Below are positions 1 to 6,019 of a stretch of DNA of 11,181 bases, in pieces; the stretch's first letter is position 1; every line of letters begins with the position of its first letter. The DNA is taken from assembly GCA_050014815.1 (NCBI GenBank), contig JBEKCP010000264.1, positions 1-11,181 on the forward strand. Reading direction: 5' to 3'. The translations under genes and the position numbers were made by a program. Source of the DNA: JBEKCP01 sp050014815 (GTDB lineage: Bacteria; Planctomycetota; Planctomycetia; Pirellulales; Thermoguttaceae). The notes beneath the pieces are model-generated. The model was not told the origin of the DNA. It ran no database searches and saw nothing but the letters and a program-made list of their open reading frames with translations.

Positions 1-2723
1 ACTTCACGATCGAGATGGTCACGCTCCAGATGCGGTACATGACCAGTGTGGACGAGTCGGGCTTCGAGCGGGAACTGGTTGCCGCGGCCCAGGCGGCGTG
101 CCGCGGCGATGCCGACTCCGCACGGTCGAAGCTCCAGGCGGCCTTCGACCTGCTGCACTCGGCCCGGGAATACTTCTATCCGGCCGATGCCTACCTGCTC
201 GACCTGACGTTGGTGGCCCCGACCACGCTGGGGGCCTCGTTTCGGGAAGCGATCGGCGCAATCTCCCCTCTCCCGACCAACCTCCGGTCGGTGCCCGGAG
301 AGGCGCCCACGACGACCATGCTGCGCACGGTGCCCGACCCGGGGGTGAGGGCCATTTCGATCCCAATCAACTTGCTGATCTCGGGCCAGGTCCTCGATGA
401 GATGGCCCGGCGGGAGACCGCGTCGCTGGAACTGCTTCGCGAGGCGCTGGAGGCGGGCAGGGCCGCGGTGGTCGGCGGCGAGTTCCAGGAATTCGAGTTG
501 CCGCTGCTGCCGCCCGAGGCCATCCGCTATCAACTTGAAAAGGGGCTGGCGATCTACCAGCGGCGTCTCGGCCGGCGCCCGGAGGTCTTCGGACGCCGCC
601 GCTTCGGCATGACGCCGGCACTGCCCCAGATTCTCGACCGGCTGGGGTTCACCGGCGTGGTGCATGCCACGCTGGACGACGGCCGGTTTCCCGCCGAGGG
701 CCCCGGCCGCATCCGCTGGCAGGGAATCGACGGCACGGCCCTGGAGACACTCGCCCTGGTGCCCGCGGACCTCAGCCGGTCCGACGCCTTCCTCCGCCTG
801 TCGCAGAACCTGTCCGGCACGATGGAGGGAGGCCGGATGGCCGCGGCGATCTTCGCCCATTGGCCCGGACGGTCCAGCCCCTGGTACCGCGACCTCCAGC
901 GGATCGTCCGCTACACGTCGGTCCTGGGGACGTTCGTCACGACGGCCAAGTATTTCGAGCAGACGGGCTACCCGGGCCAACAGGTCGAGCACAAGGCGGA
1001 CGAGTACCGATCGCCCTATCTGCGGCAGGAGGTGGACCTCGGCCGAGCGGATCCGATCTCCCGCTGGGTCCGGTATTTCTCCCGCCGCGCCGCGGCCGAG
1101 GCGATCCAGACCCTCGCCACCTTGGCGCGATTGACCGCGACCTCCCCTCTCCCGCCGGGAGAGAGACCCGCGAGCGGGTGCCCCGGGGTGAGGGGAGCCG
1201 GGCCGACAGGCGATGTCCTTGCGGGTACCCTCGATCGAGTTGACGATTCACTCGCCGCCGAGCCGTCGGACGATCCCGCGCTGGACGATCGGCTGCGGCA
1301 GGACCTGCACCGTGCAATGGAGGCTTTTTCTCGCTCGGTCGGTCGCCCGGCCGAGACGGGGTCGGCGGGCGTGCTCGTAGCCAATCCATCGAGTTCCCCA
1401 CAACGACTCTGCCTGGAACTGCCGGAGCTGGCCGCCGAGGCAGAGGCGGTCGGGCCGGTCGTCTGGGCCGGCGACTCGGCCATGCGCCGCGCGGTCGTCG
1501 TCGACGTGCCGCCCCTGGGATTCGCCTGGGTTGGTCCGGCCAGCGGCGAAGTAGTCAAGCCCGAACCGGCACGCAGGGGATGGGGTCCGTTCCGGCGTCG
1601 TCCTGCCGGGCCGCCGCCGTTGGCGGAGCTAGTGGCCCCGCCGCGGGCCCGCGGCCGTGTCGGGGGCCCATCCGCCGGTAAGCCCGGCGCCCTGTTGCGG
1701 AACGAGTTCTTCGAGGTCCGGATCGATCCCTATACCGGCGCGATCCGCGGCATTTACGACTACCAGTCCCGCGGCCCCCGCCTGTCCCAGCAGATCGCTC
1801 TGCGGCTGCCCGCGGGCGACGCCGAGGATGCCTACTCGATCATGGCGGCCGACGAGATCGCCGTCACTTCGCCGGGGCCCGTGCTCGGCGAAACGATGGT
1901 CCGCGGCCGGCTGATGGACCGGCGGGGCCGCCGTGTGGCCGGATTCCGGCAGACGACCCGCATCTGGCGCGGAAGCCGCACGGTCGAGTTGGAGATCGAT
2001 CTCGACGCGGAGGAGTCGCCGGGGCCGGACCCGTGGAGTTCCTATTACGCTGCCCGGTTCGCCTGGGCCGACGACTCGGCCAGCCTCTATCGCAGCGTCA
2101 ACCAGGCCCTCCTGCCGACCGACGCGGCGCACATGGAATCGCCGCACCTGATCGACATCCGAGGCGAGAAGCTGCGGACGAGCCTTTTGTGCGGCGGGCT
2201 GCCCTACCATCGCCGCTTCGGCACGCGGAAGCTCGACACGCTCCTGGTAGTCCGCGGCGAGTCGGCCCGGCGGTTCCGGCTGGGCGTGGGCATCGACCTG
2301 CCGCAGGCGATGGCCGCCGCGATGGCTTTTCTCGGGCCTCGCTGCGTGCAGCCGGGCTGGGCGCGGCCGCCGCACGACGCCGGCTGGCTGTTCCATCTCG
2401 ACGCCCGCGGCGTGCTGGCCACGCACTGGGAGCCGCTCGTCGAAGGAGGAAGGGGGGAAAGCCCCCCACCACGCTTACGCGCGGTGCCGGCATCCGGGGG
2501 TTCTTCCGAGTTGGCCGAAAGCCGCATCGCAGGGTTTCGCGTGCGGCTCCTGGAGACCGACGGGCGGCGGGTTTCCCTCGGGCTGCGATCTTTTCGCGCG
2601 GTTGCCTCGGCCCGGAAGCTCGGCCGCCCGGACGATTTGCCCACCGAGCTTTCGATCGAAGGCGACCGGATCGCCGTGGAGTTGGGCCCGTACGAATGGG
2701 CGGAGGTCGAGGCGCGGTTCTGA
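1..2723 (+). CDS. GH38-type glycoside hydrolase-like protein, 5' end off the window
   Basis: The reading frame is open to the left edge (no stop in the codons before the ATG at 15), so the gene almost certainly starts upstream; about 902 codons from that ATG are visible. Numbering from it, residues ~115-230 resemble the GH38 catalytic core: a helix with LLISGQVLDEM, then GRAAVVGGEFQEFE (compare 'elvGGgw...' of alpha-mannosidases), GLAIYQRRLGRRPEVFG, and RFGMTPALPQILDRLGF (compare 'DxFGxSxxLPqiL'). Residues ~560-720 resemble the GH38 C-terminal beta domain (LRNEFFEVRIDPYTGAIRGI). Family members remove alpha-mannosyl residues from glycans. The Asp that serves as nucleophile and zinc ligand in the family aligns with Arg195, so this may not be a working mannosidase. 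Low-complexity Pro/Gly/Arg stretches at ~84-112, 377-393 and 810-835 look like inserted repeats. No signal sequence is visible because the N-terminus is missing. Fold assignment is fairly sure; activity is not. Confidence 0.78.
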   Translation, partial: FTIEMVTLQMRYMTSVDESGFERELVAAAQAACRGDADSARSKLQAAFDLLHSAREYFYPADAYLLDLTLVAPTTLGASFREAIGAISPLPTNLRSVPGEAPTTTMLRTVPDPGVRAISIPINLLISGQVLDEMARRETASLELLREALEAGRAAVVGGEFQEFELPLLPPEAIRYQLEKGLAIYQRRLGRRPEVFGRRRFGMTPALPQILDRLGFTGVVHATLDDGRFPAEGPGRIRWQGIDGTALETLALVPADLSRSDAFLRLSQNLSGTMEGGRMAAAIFAHWPGRSSPWYRDLQRIVRYTSVLGTFVTTAKYFEQTGYPGQQVEHKADEYRSPYLRQEVDLGRADPISRWVRYFSRRAAAEAIQTLATLARLTATSPLPPGERPASGCPGVRGAGPTGDVLAGTLDRVDDSLAAEPSDDPALDDRLRQDLHRAMEAFSRSVGRPAETGSAGVLVANPSSSPQRLCLELPELAAEAEAVGPVVWAGDSAMRRAVVVDVPPLGFAWVGPASGEVVKPEPARRGWGPFRRRPAGPPPLAELVAPPRARGRVGGPSAGKPGALLRNEFFEVRIDPYTGAIRGIYDYQSRGPRLSQQIALRLPAGDAEDAYSIMAADEIAVTSPGPVLGETMVRGRLMDRRGRRVAGFRQTTRIWRGSRTVELEIDLDAEESPGPDPWSSYYAARFAWADDSASLYRSVNQALLPTDAAHMESPHLIDIRGEKLRTSLLCGGLPYHRRFGTRKLDTLLVVRGESARRFRLGVGIDLPQAMAAAMAFLGPRCVQPGWARPPHDAGWLFHLDARGVLATHWEPLVEGGRGESPPPRLRAVPASGGSSELAESRIAGFRVRLLETDGRRVSLGLRSFRAVASARKLGRPDDLPTELSIEGDRIAVELGPYEWAEVEARF
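264..351. repeat. Possible in-frame TCCCCTCTCCCG...GGGGTGAGGG repeat
   Basis: The left end TCCCCTCTCCCG (264-275) and right end GGGGTGAGGG (342-351) are the same sequences, in the same order and reading phase, as the ends of the element at 1143-1196. The interior differs and contains a CCGACC/GGTCGG inverted pair. It translates as SPLP...PGVR. It may be an older or diverged copy, or chance similarity in a GC-rich gene. Confidence 0.35.
1143..1196. repeat. 54-bp palindromic repeat inside the GH38-like gene
   Basis: The ends TCCCCTC (1143-1149) and GAGGGGA (1190-1196) are perfect inverted repeats. Inside are two small hairpins: CTCCC-GCC-GGGAG (1149-1161) and ACCCGC-GA-GCGGGT (1166-1179). The general pattern CCCTCTCCC...GGGAGAG...GGGTGAGGG is one I recognise as a common dispersed intergenic repeat in environmental bacteria. 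Here it lies in a reading frame, its length is exactly 18 codons, and it contributes the peptide SPLPPGERPASGCPGVRG without a stop. Confidence 0.7.
2452..2467. repeat. G6/C6 hairpin inside the GH38-like gene
   Basis: A GGGGGG-AAAG-CCCCCC hairpin followed by CACCACGCTTACGCG lies in frame and encodes a Gly/Pro/Arg linker between two segments that read like normal GH38 C-terminal domain. It looks like a second inserted repeat, but no other copy is present in the window, so its nature is inferred from composition only. Confidence 0.4.
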
Positions 2724-2731
2724 CGGGGCGA

Positions 2732-2763
2732 GACACTAGCCCGACGCGCCAGCGAGGGAGTGC
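2732..2763 (+). repeat. Planctomycete-type TSPTRQRG repeat
   Basis: The stretch containing CACTAGCCCGACGCGCCAGC, just after the GH38-like stop, matches from memory a dispersed repeat seen many times in planctomycete genomes; when misread as coding it gives DTSPTRQRGS. It is intergenic here. A single copy is visible, so the assignment rests on recognition and not on repetition within the window. Confidence 0.6.
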
Positions 2764-2784
2764 ATGCGGGGCCAACGGGCAGAC

Positions 2785-2820
2785 TGGGTACCGGGTACTG
2801 AGTACTTGGTACTGAGTATC
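2785..2820. repeat. Short tandem repeat built on GGTACTGAGTA
   Basis: GGTACTGAGTA occurs at 2794-2804 and 2808-2818 (period 14), preceded by a related TGGGTACC at 2785-2792. A related ACTGGGTACTCAC lies between ffh and rpsP at 6011-6023. The unit contains a near-palindrome (GTACTGAGTAC). It is a spacer repeat with no evident coding or promoter role. Confidence 0.6.
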
Positions 2821-2869
2821 GCGCCCTTCCCGCTTGCCGCACGAGCCCGCATCGCCCATACTGACGGGC

Positions 2870-3730
2870 ATGGACGCCGATCAGGCCGACGCGCTAGAGC
2901 CCAAACGCTGGTACTGCCTCACGCCGGGCCGCGTCGTGGCCGGACTCTTGCCCTTGGAAGGACTCTTGTGGCTCAGCGGCCGATATCACTGGTTCGCGTT
3001 CAATGAGCACAAGGGCTGGACGGTCCTGATCGCCCTTGGGGCCGTCCTCCTGGCGATCCTGGTCATGTTGCTCTGGTTCGTCGCCGCATTGCTCTTCCGC
3101 TGGCGGTTCCAGTTCAGCATCCGCACGCTCCTGCTCCTGACGGTGGTTGTCGCCCTGCCATGCACTTGGTTTTTCTGGGAGGTGGAGAAGGCGAGTGAGC
3201 AGAGAGAGGTGGTGAAGATGTGGTTGGAGTTGGGCGGCGGTGTGGACTATGACTATCGGTGTGATGTGTTCGGATACCCGATACCTGGTGTGCAACCACC
3301 AGGGCCCGCTTGGCTGCGCAGACTCGTAAGCGACCACTTTTTCGCCGACGTCGCCGAGGTGGGTCTACTCGGTCCCGAGGTCACGGACGAGGGATTGGAG
3401 CGCCTGAAGGGACTGGGCCAACTCCGATTGTTATACCTCTGCGGCGGTCGTGTGACGGATGGGGGACTGAAACACCTGAAAGCGTTGGGCCGACTCAAGA
3501 TGCTGGGCCTCGGCGACACCAAGATCACGGACGCGGGGCTGGAGCACCTGAAAGGGCTGGGGCAACTCCAGCAGTTGTACCTCAATGACACTCGGGTCAC
3601 GGACGCGGGGCTGGAGCACCTCAAAGGGCTGCGGCAGCTACGGGAGTTGGATCTCTCCGGCACCCGGGTCACGGATGAGGGCGTGAAGAGGCTCCAGCAG
3701 GCATTGCCGAAATGCACGATCGACAGGTAG
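2870..3730 (+). CDS. Membrane-anchored leucine-rich-repeat protein
   Basis: 286 residues from the ATG at 2870; a TTG 12 codons upstream is possible but adds only unconserved-looking residues within repeat DNA. Hydrophobic segments at ~18-36, 50-76 and 83-102 suggest three membrane helices; the segment FQFSIRTLLLLTVVVALPCTW is a stem I recognise from many planctomycete LRR proteins. Residues ~104-160 link to leucine-rich repeats with an exact 24-residue period: V/ITDxGLxxLKxLxxLxxLxLxxT units begin at 171, 195, 219 and 243, and a closing unit at 267 ends LQQALPKCTI, a typical family terminus. Such repeats form a curved binding surface, and the partner is unknown. The gene converges on yraN. 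No ribosome binding site is obvious before the ATG, so the start is less sure than the rest. Confidence 0.85.
   Translation: MDADQADALEPKRWYCLTPGRVVAGLLPLEGLLWLSGRYHWFAFNEHKGWTVLIALGAVLLAILVMLLWFVAALLFRWRFQFSIRTLLLLTVVVALPCTWFFWEVEKASEQREVVKMWLELGGGVDYDYRCDVFGYPIPGVQPPGPAWLRRLVSDHFFADVAEVGLLGPEVTDEGLERLKGLGQLRLLYLCGGRVTDGGLKHLKALGRLKMLGLGDTKITDAGLEHLKGLGQLQQLYLNDTRVTDAGLEHLKGLRQLRELDLSGTRVTDEGVKRLQQALPKCTIDR
3380..3667 (+). repeat. Four 72-bp tandem units coding the LRRs
   Basis: Units at 3380-3451, 3452-3523, 3524-3595 and 3596-3667 each encode one 24-residue leucine-rich repeat. The last two share long identical stretches such as ACGGACGCGGGGCTGGAGCA, which suggests recent duplication or conversion. 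Confidence 0.8.
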
Positions 3731-3770
3731 CGGCGGGTGTTCGCCAAGTCTTCTCAATCACCTTCCCGGC

Positions 3771-3894
3771 TTTGCGCCTTCGCGCCTTTGCGTGAAATCC
3801 CTCCCACTCACCGCCTCGCCTTCACGACAGGCCGTTTGCAAGGATATCGGTTCAGGATTGAGGAGTATTTCACGCAAAGGCGCAGAGGCGCAAA
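3771..3894. repeat. Large inverted repeat between convergent genes
   Basis: The arm at 3771-3798 (TTTGCGCCTTCGCGCCTTTG...) and the arm at 3867-3894 (ATTTCACGCAAAGGCGCAGA...) are inverted copies matching at 26 of 28 positions, around a 68-nt loop. It lies 40 nt after the LRR gene stop and 22 nt after the yraN-like stop. Transcribed from either side it would form a long hairpin and could act as a two-way terminator or RNA stabiliser, though neither side has a clear U tract. The arm motif resembles a widespread environmental-bacterial repeat; a non-autonomous mobile element is also possible. Confidence 0.75.
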
Positions 3895-3916
3895 GGAATA
3901 ATCCGGCCAGGCAGAT

Positions 3917-4345
3917 TCACGAGTACAATTCCCACTGGCCGACGGCGTCGAAGGCGTTCGGAAAATGCTCGATCGCGGGCCGGCCCTTGCCGGAGGGCCA
4001 TGTGACGGCCACCACGTCGAACCGCGCGGAACACTCCAAGAGGCCGTGCCGCTTCAAGAAGGTCACGGCCAAAGTGGTCAGCTTCCGCTGCTTCTTCTGA
4101 TCGACGGCCTCCCAGGGCTGGCCGGCCTCGGCGGACGTGCGGGTCTTGACCTCGACGAAGACGACCGTACGGCCATCCAGGGCCACGAGGTCGATCTCGC
4201 CGGGCCAGAGGCGGCTGCTGTGGACCAGCACCCGCAGACCGGCGCGCTTCAGGAAGGCGGCGGCCGCCCGCTCGCCCCGCTGGCCCAGCGTCCTGGGCGG
4301 GAAGAGCCGCCGCCGCCAGGCCGAAACGAGATTGCGGAAGCCCAT
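3917..4345 (-). CDS. YraN/UPF0102-family endonuclease-like protein
   Basis: 142 residues; the family is usually about 115-130. The order of motifs fits UPF0102: LGQRGERAAAAFLKRAGLRVL near the N-terminus, then PGEIDLVALDGRTVVFVEVKTR (the GEIDLI...VFVEVK signature, whose Glu, Asp and Glu-x-Lys match the PD-(D/E)XK nuclease fold), EAVDQKKQRKLTTLA, and RFDVVAV followed by a terminal hydrophobic/aromatic tail. The biochemical role of the family is poorly known; nuclease-like fold is the safest statement. It is the last gene of the ffh-rpsP-trmD-rplS cluster, a position common for yraN homologues. The ATG at 4345 has an AGAGGGA ribosome binding site 8 nt upstream. The 116-nt gap to rplS is filled by a perfect inverted repeat that could reduce read-through into this gene. 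Confidence 0.88.
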   Translation of the reverse strand: MGFRNLVSAWRRRLFPPRTLGQRGERAAAAFLKRAGLRVLVHSSRLWPGEIDLVALDGRTVVFVEVKTRTSAEAGQPWEAVDQKKQRKLTTLAVTFLKRHGLLECSARFDVVAVTWPSGKGRPAIEHFPNAFDAVGQWELYS

Positions 4346-4359
4346 GGGGCATCCCTCTT

Positions 4360-4445
4360 GTTTAGCGGGCGGGCTTGCCCGCCGAGCGGTGTTCCAAGCA
4401 TGATTGGCACATGGTTCCCTCGGCGGGCAAGCCCGCCCGCTAAAC
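4360..4445. repeat. Perfect 27-bp inverted pair between rplS and yraN
   Basis: Bases 4360-4386 and 4419-4445 are perfect inverted copies (core GGCGGGCAAGCCCGCCCGC, ending in GCTAAAC), separated by 32 nt. The right copy is identical to 7562-7588 and differs by one base from 5590-5614 over the shared 25 nt. In the rplS-yraN transcript it would fold into a very stable 27-bp stem. It has no U tract, so attenuation, RNA processing or insulation are guesses. Confidence 0.9.
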
Positions 4446-4461
4446 GAACGCGAATAATACC

Positions 4462-4848
4462 TTACTTGCCCGGCTTGGACTCTTCCTGCTTCGACCGATC
4501 GACGCGGCGCTCGCGGAGGCGGACCGCCTTGCCGACGCGGTCCCGCAGATAGTAGAGCTTGGCCCGCCGGGCAACGCCGGACCGTTGCACCACGACCTTC
4601 GCGACCCGCGGCGAATGGAGCGGGAACTTACGCTCGACCCCCTCGCTCTGCACGATCCGCCGGACCGTAAACGTCTCGCGGGTGCCGGAACCCGCCCGGG
4701 CGATCACCACGCCGGTAAAGATCTGGATCCGTTCCTTCTCCCCTTCGAGGATGCGGCAGTGGACGTCCACCGTATCGCCGATCTCGAATTGGGGCAGCTC
4801 TTCCTTCAGGCTCGATTTCTCGACCAGGTTGAGGATTTGTTGGCTCAT
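4462..4848 (-). CDS. rplS: 50S ribosomal protein L19
   Basis: 128 residues, slightly longer than the usual ~115. The central sequence is typical L19: FEIGDTVDVHCRILEGEKERIQIFTGVVIARAGSG...TFTVRRI, then GVERKFPLHSPRVAKVVVQRSGVARRAKLYYLRDRVGKAVRLRERR. L19 lies at the 30S-50S interface and helps stabilise the subunit bridge. The extra length is a charged C-terminal tail (VDRSKQEESKPGK). The start at 4848 lies 13 nt after the trmD stop, with an AAAGG ribosome binding sequence in that gap, so the two are co-transcribed and perhaps translationally coupled. This matches the conserved trmD-rplS order. Confidence 0.97.
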   Translation of the reverse strand: MSQQILNLVEKSSLKEELPQFEIGDTVDVHCRILEGEKERIQIFTGVVIARAGSGTRETFTVRRIVQSEGVERKFPLHSPRVAKVVVQRSGVARRAKLYYLRDRVGKAVRLRERRVDRSKQEESKPGK

Positions 4849-4861
4849 GGTTCTTGCCTTT

Positions 4862-5554
4862 CTAAGGGCCGTCTCTGAGTAAATCGGCTCTTCGTGTTCG
4901 CGTTCTCTGGCGGCTGTTTTCCCGGCGCCATCGAGCGATCTCCGGATGGTCGCCGCCCAGGAGGACCTCCGGGACTTCCAGCCCCCGGTACACCCGGGGG
5001 CGTGTGTACTGGGCGAACTCCAGGAGCCTTTCCTCGCCCGAGAACGAGTCGGCCTGACTCGACTCGGCGTCTCCCAGCACGCCCGGCACCAGCCGGATCA
5101 CCGCATCGATCACCACCATAGCGGCGACCTCGCCCCCGTTGAGGACGAAGTCGCCGACCGAAATCTCTTCCGGCTCCAGGAGGAGCCGGATACGTTCGTC
5201 AAAACCTTCGTAGCGGCCGCACAGCAGGAGGAGCCGGCGGTGCGCGGCCAGCCGCTCGACCGCCGCCTGGTCGAGCCGCGCGCCTTGCGGGGTGAGCAGG
5301 ACCAGGCGCCCCGGGTCCGCGTCCATCGCCCGCACCGCCTCGACGCACTCGACGGCCGGCTCGACCATCAGGACCATGCCGGGCCCGCCGCCGAACGGAC
5401 GATCGTCAACTTTTTTGTGTTTTCCGCGGGCCCAGTCGCGGAGGTCGTGCAGTCGGACCTCGACCAGGCCGGCGTCCCTCGCTTTCTTCAACAGGCTTTG
5501 ATCCAGGTACCCCTGAAAGATGTCCGGGAACAGGGTCAGGACGTCGAAACGCAT
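4862..5554 (-). CDS. trmD: tRNA (guanine-N1-)-methyltransferase TrmD
   Basis: 230 residues. It methylates N1 of G37 next to the anticodon using S-adenosylmethionine, which prevents +1 frameshifting. Family signatures are all present: MRFDVLTLFPDIF at the N-terminus, VDDRPFGGGPGMVLM, LLCGRYEGFDERI, and EISVGDFVLNGGE, the last two forming the SPOUT knot that holds the methyl donor; then DSFSGEERLLEFAQYTRP in the interdomain and C-terminal region. The catalytic-region Asp and Arg residues appear intact. A basic tail (RQRTRTRR) ends the protein. The start at 5554 gives the canonical N-terminus; the ribosome binding site is weak. It lies 62 nt after rpsP with a palindromic repeat between, where rimM sits in many bacteria. 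Confidence 0.97.
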   Translation of the reverse strand: MRFDVLTLFPDIFQGYLDQSLLKKARDAGLVEVRLHDLRDWARGKHKKVDDRPFGGGPGMVLMVEPAVECVEAVRAMDADPGRLVLLTPQGARLDQAAVERLAAHRRLLLLCGRYEGFDERIRLLLEPEEISVGDFVLNGGEVAAMVVIDAVIRLVPGVLGDAESSQADSFSGEERLLEFAQYTRPRVYRGLEVPEVLLGGDHPEIARWRRENSRQRTRTRRADLLRDGP

Positions 5555-5571
5555 GGTTCAGGACCTGCGAA

Positions 5572-5614
5572 GCCGCAAGCGGCTAAGCGCGGCGGGCAAG
5601 GCCGCCCGCTAAAC
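5572..5614. repeat. Two palindromes in the rpsP-trmD spacer
   Basis: GCCGC-AA-GCGGC (5572-5583) is followed by a copy of the GGCGGGCAAG(C/G)CCGCCCGC element at 5590-5614, one base different from the copies at 4421-4445 and 7564-7588. Together they fill most of the 62-nt spacer and end 2 nt past the rpsP stop codon. Strong RNA hairpins here could alter rpsP:trmD expression ratios; this is inference. Confidence 0.85.
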
Positions 5615-5616
5615 GA

Positions 5617-5997
5617 TTATTCCTGCGGCGGTTCGGGGTCGTCCTGCGGCTGGGCCGCCGGCGCGGGGGCGGCGGGCGGAGGCGGGGCGGCCCGCCGCCG
5701 CGACTGGGTCAGCCGGGCCAACGCCAATCGCTGCTGCTCGGCGTGCGTCCCCTCCAGACCGTATTTCTTGATCAGCACCTTTACCTTGTCCGACGGCTGG
5801 GCGCCCACGCTCAGCCAATGCCGGATCCGATCCGGCTTCAACAAGGCCCGGGCGTCCGTCTCCGGGACCATCGGGTCGTAGGTGCCCAACTCCTCCAGGA
5901 TGCGGCCATCGCGGGGCCTCCGGATGTCCATCGCACAGATGCGAAAGAACGGACGATGCTTCCGGCCGAATTTCTTCATGCGAATGCGTACTGACAC
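5617..5997 (-). CDS. rpsP: 30S ribosomal protein S16 with Pro/Ala tail
   Basis: 126 residues; typical S16 is 80-90. The N-terminal ~85 residues match the family: VRIRMKKFGRKHRPFFRICAMD, GRILEELGTYDPM, LLKPDRIRHWLSVGAQPSDKV. S16 binds 16S rRNA early in small-subunit assembly. The extra ~30 residues are RRRAAPPPPAAPAPAAQPQ with an acidic end, likely disordered. The start is GTG at 5997, chosen because GGAGGA lies 7 nt upstream and because it gives the canonical N-terminus; no ATG fits. It begins 22 nt after the ffh stop, so it is co-transcribed with ffh. The spacer to trmD holds palindromic repeats and no rimM. Confidence 0.96.
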   Translation of the reverse strand: MSVRIRMKKFGRKHRPFFRICAMDIRRPRDGRILEELGTYDPMVPETDARALLKPDRIRHWLSVGAQPSDKVKVLIKKYGLEGTHAEQQRLALARLTQSRRRAAPPPPAAPAPAAQPQDDPEPPQE

Positions 5998-6019
5998 AAA
6001 TCAATCCTCCACTGGGTAC

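Noticed and set aside
3731..3916. Complete insertion sequence between the LRR and yraN genes
   Set aside because: The inverted arms resemble terminal repeats, but the 68-nt interior cannot code a transposase and no target duplication is evident.
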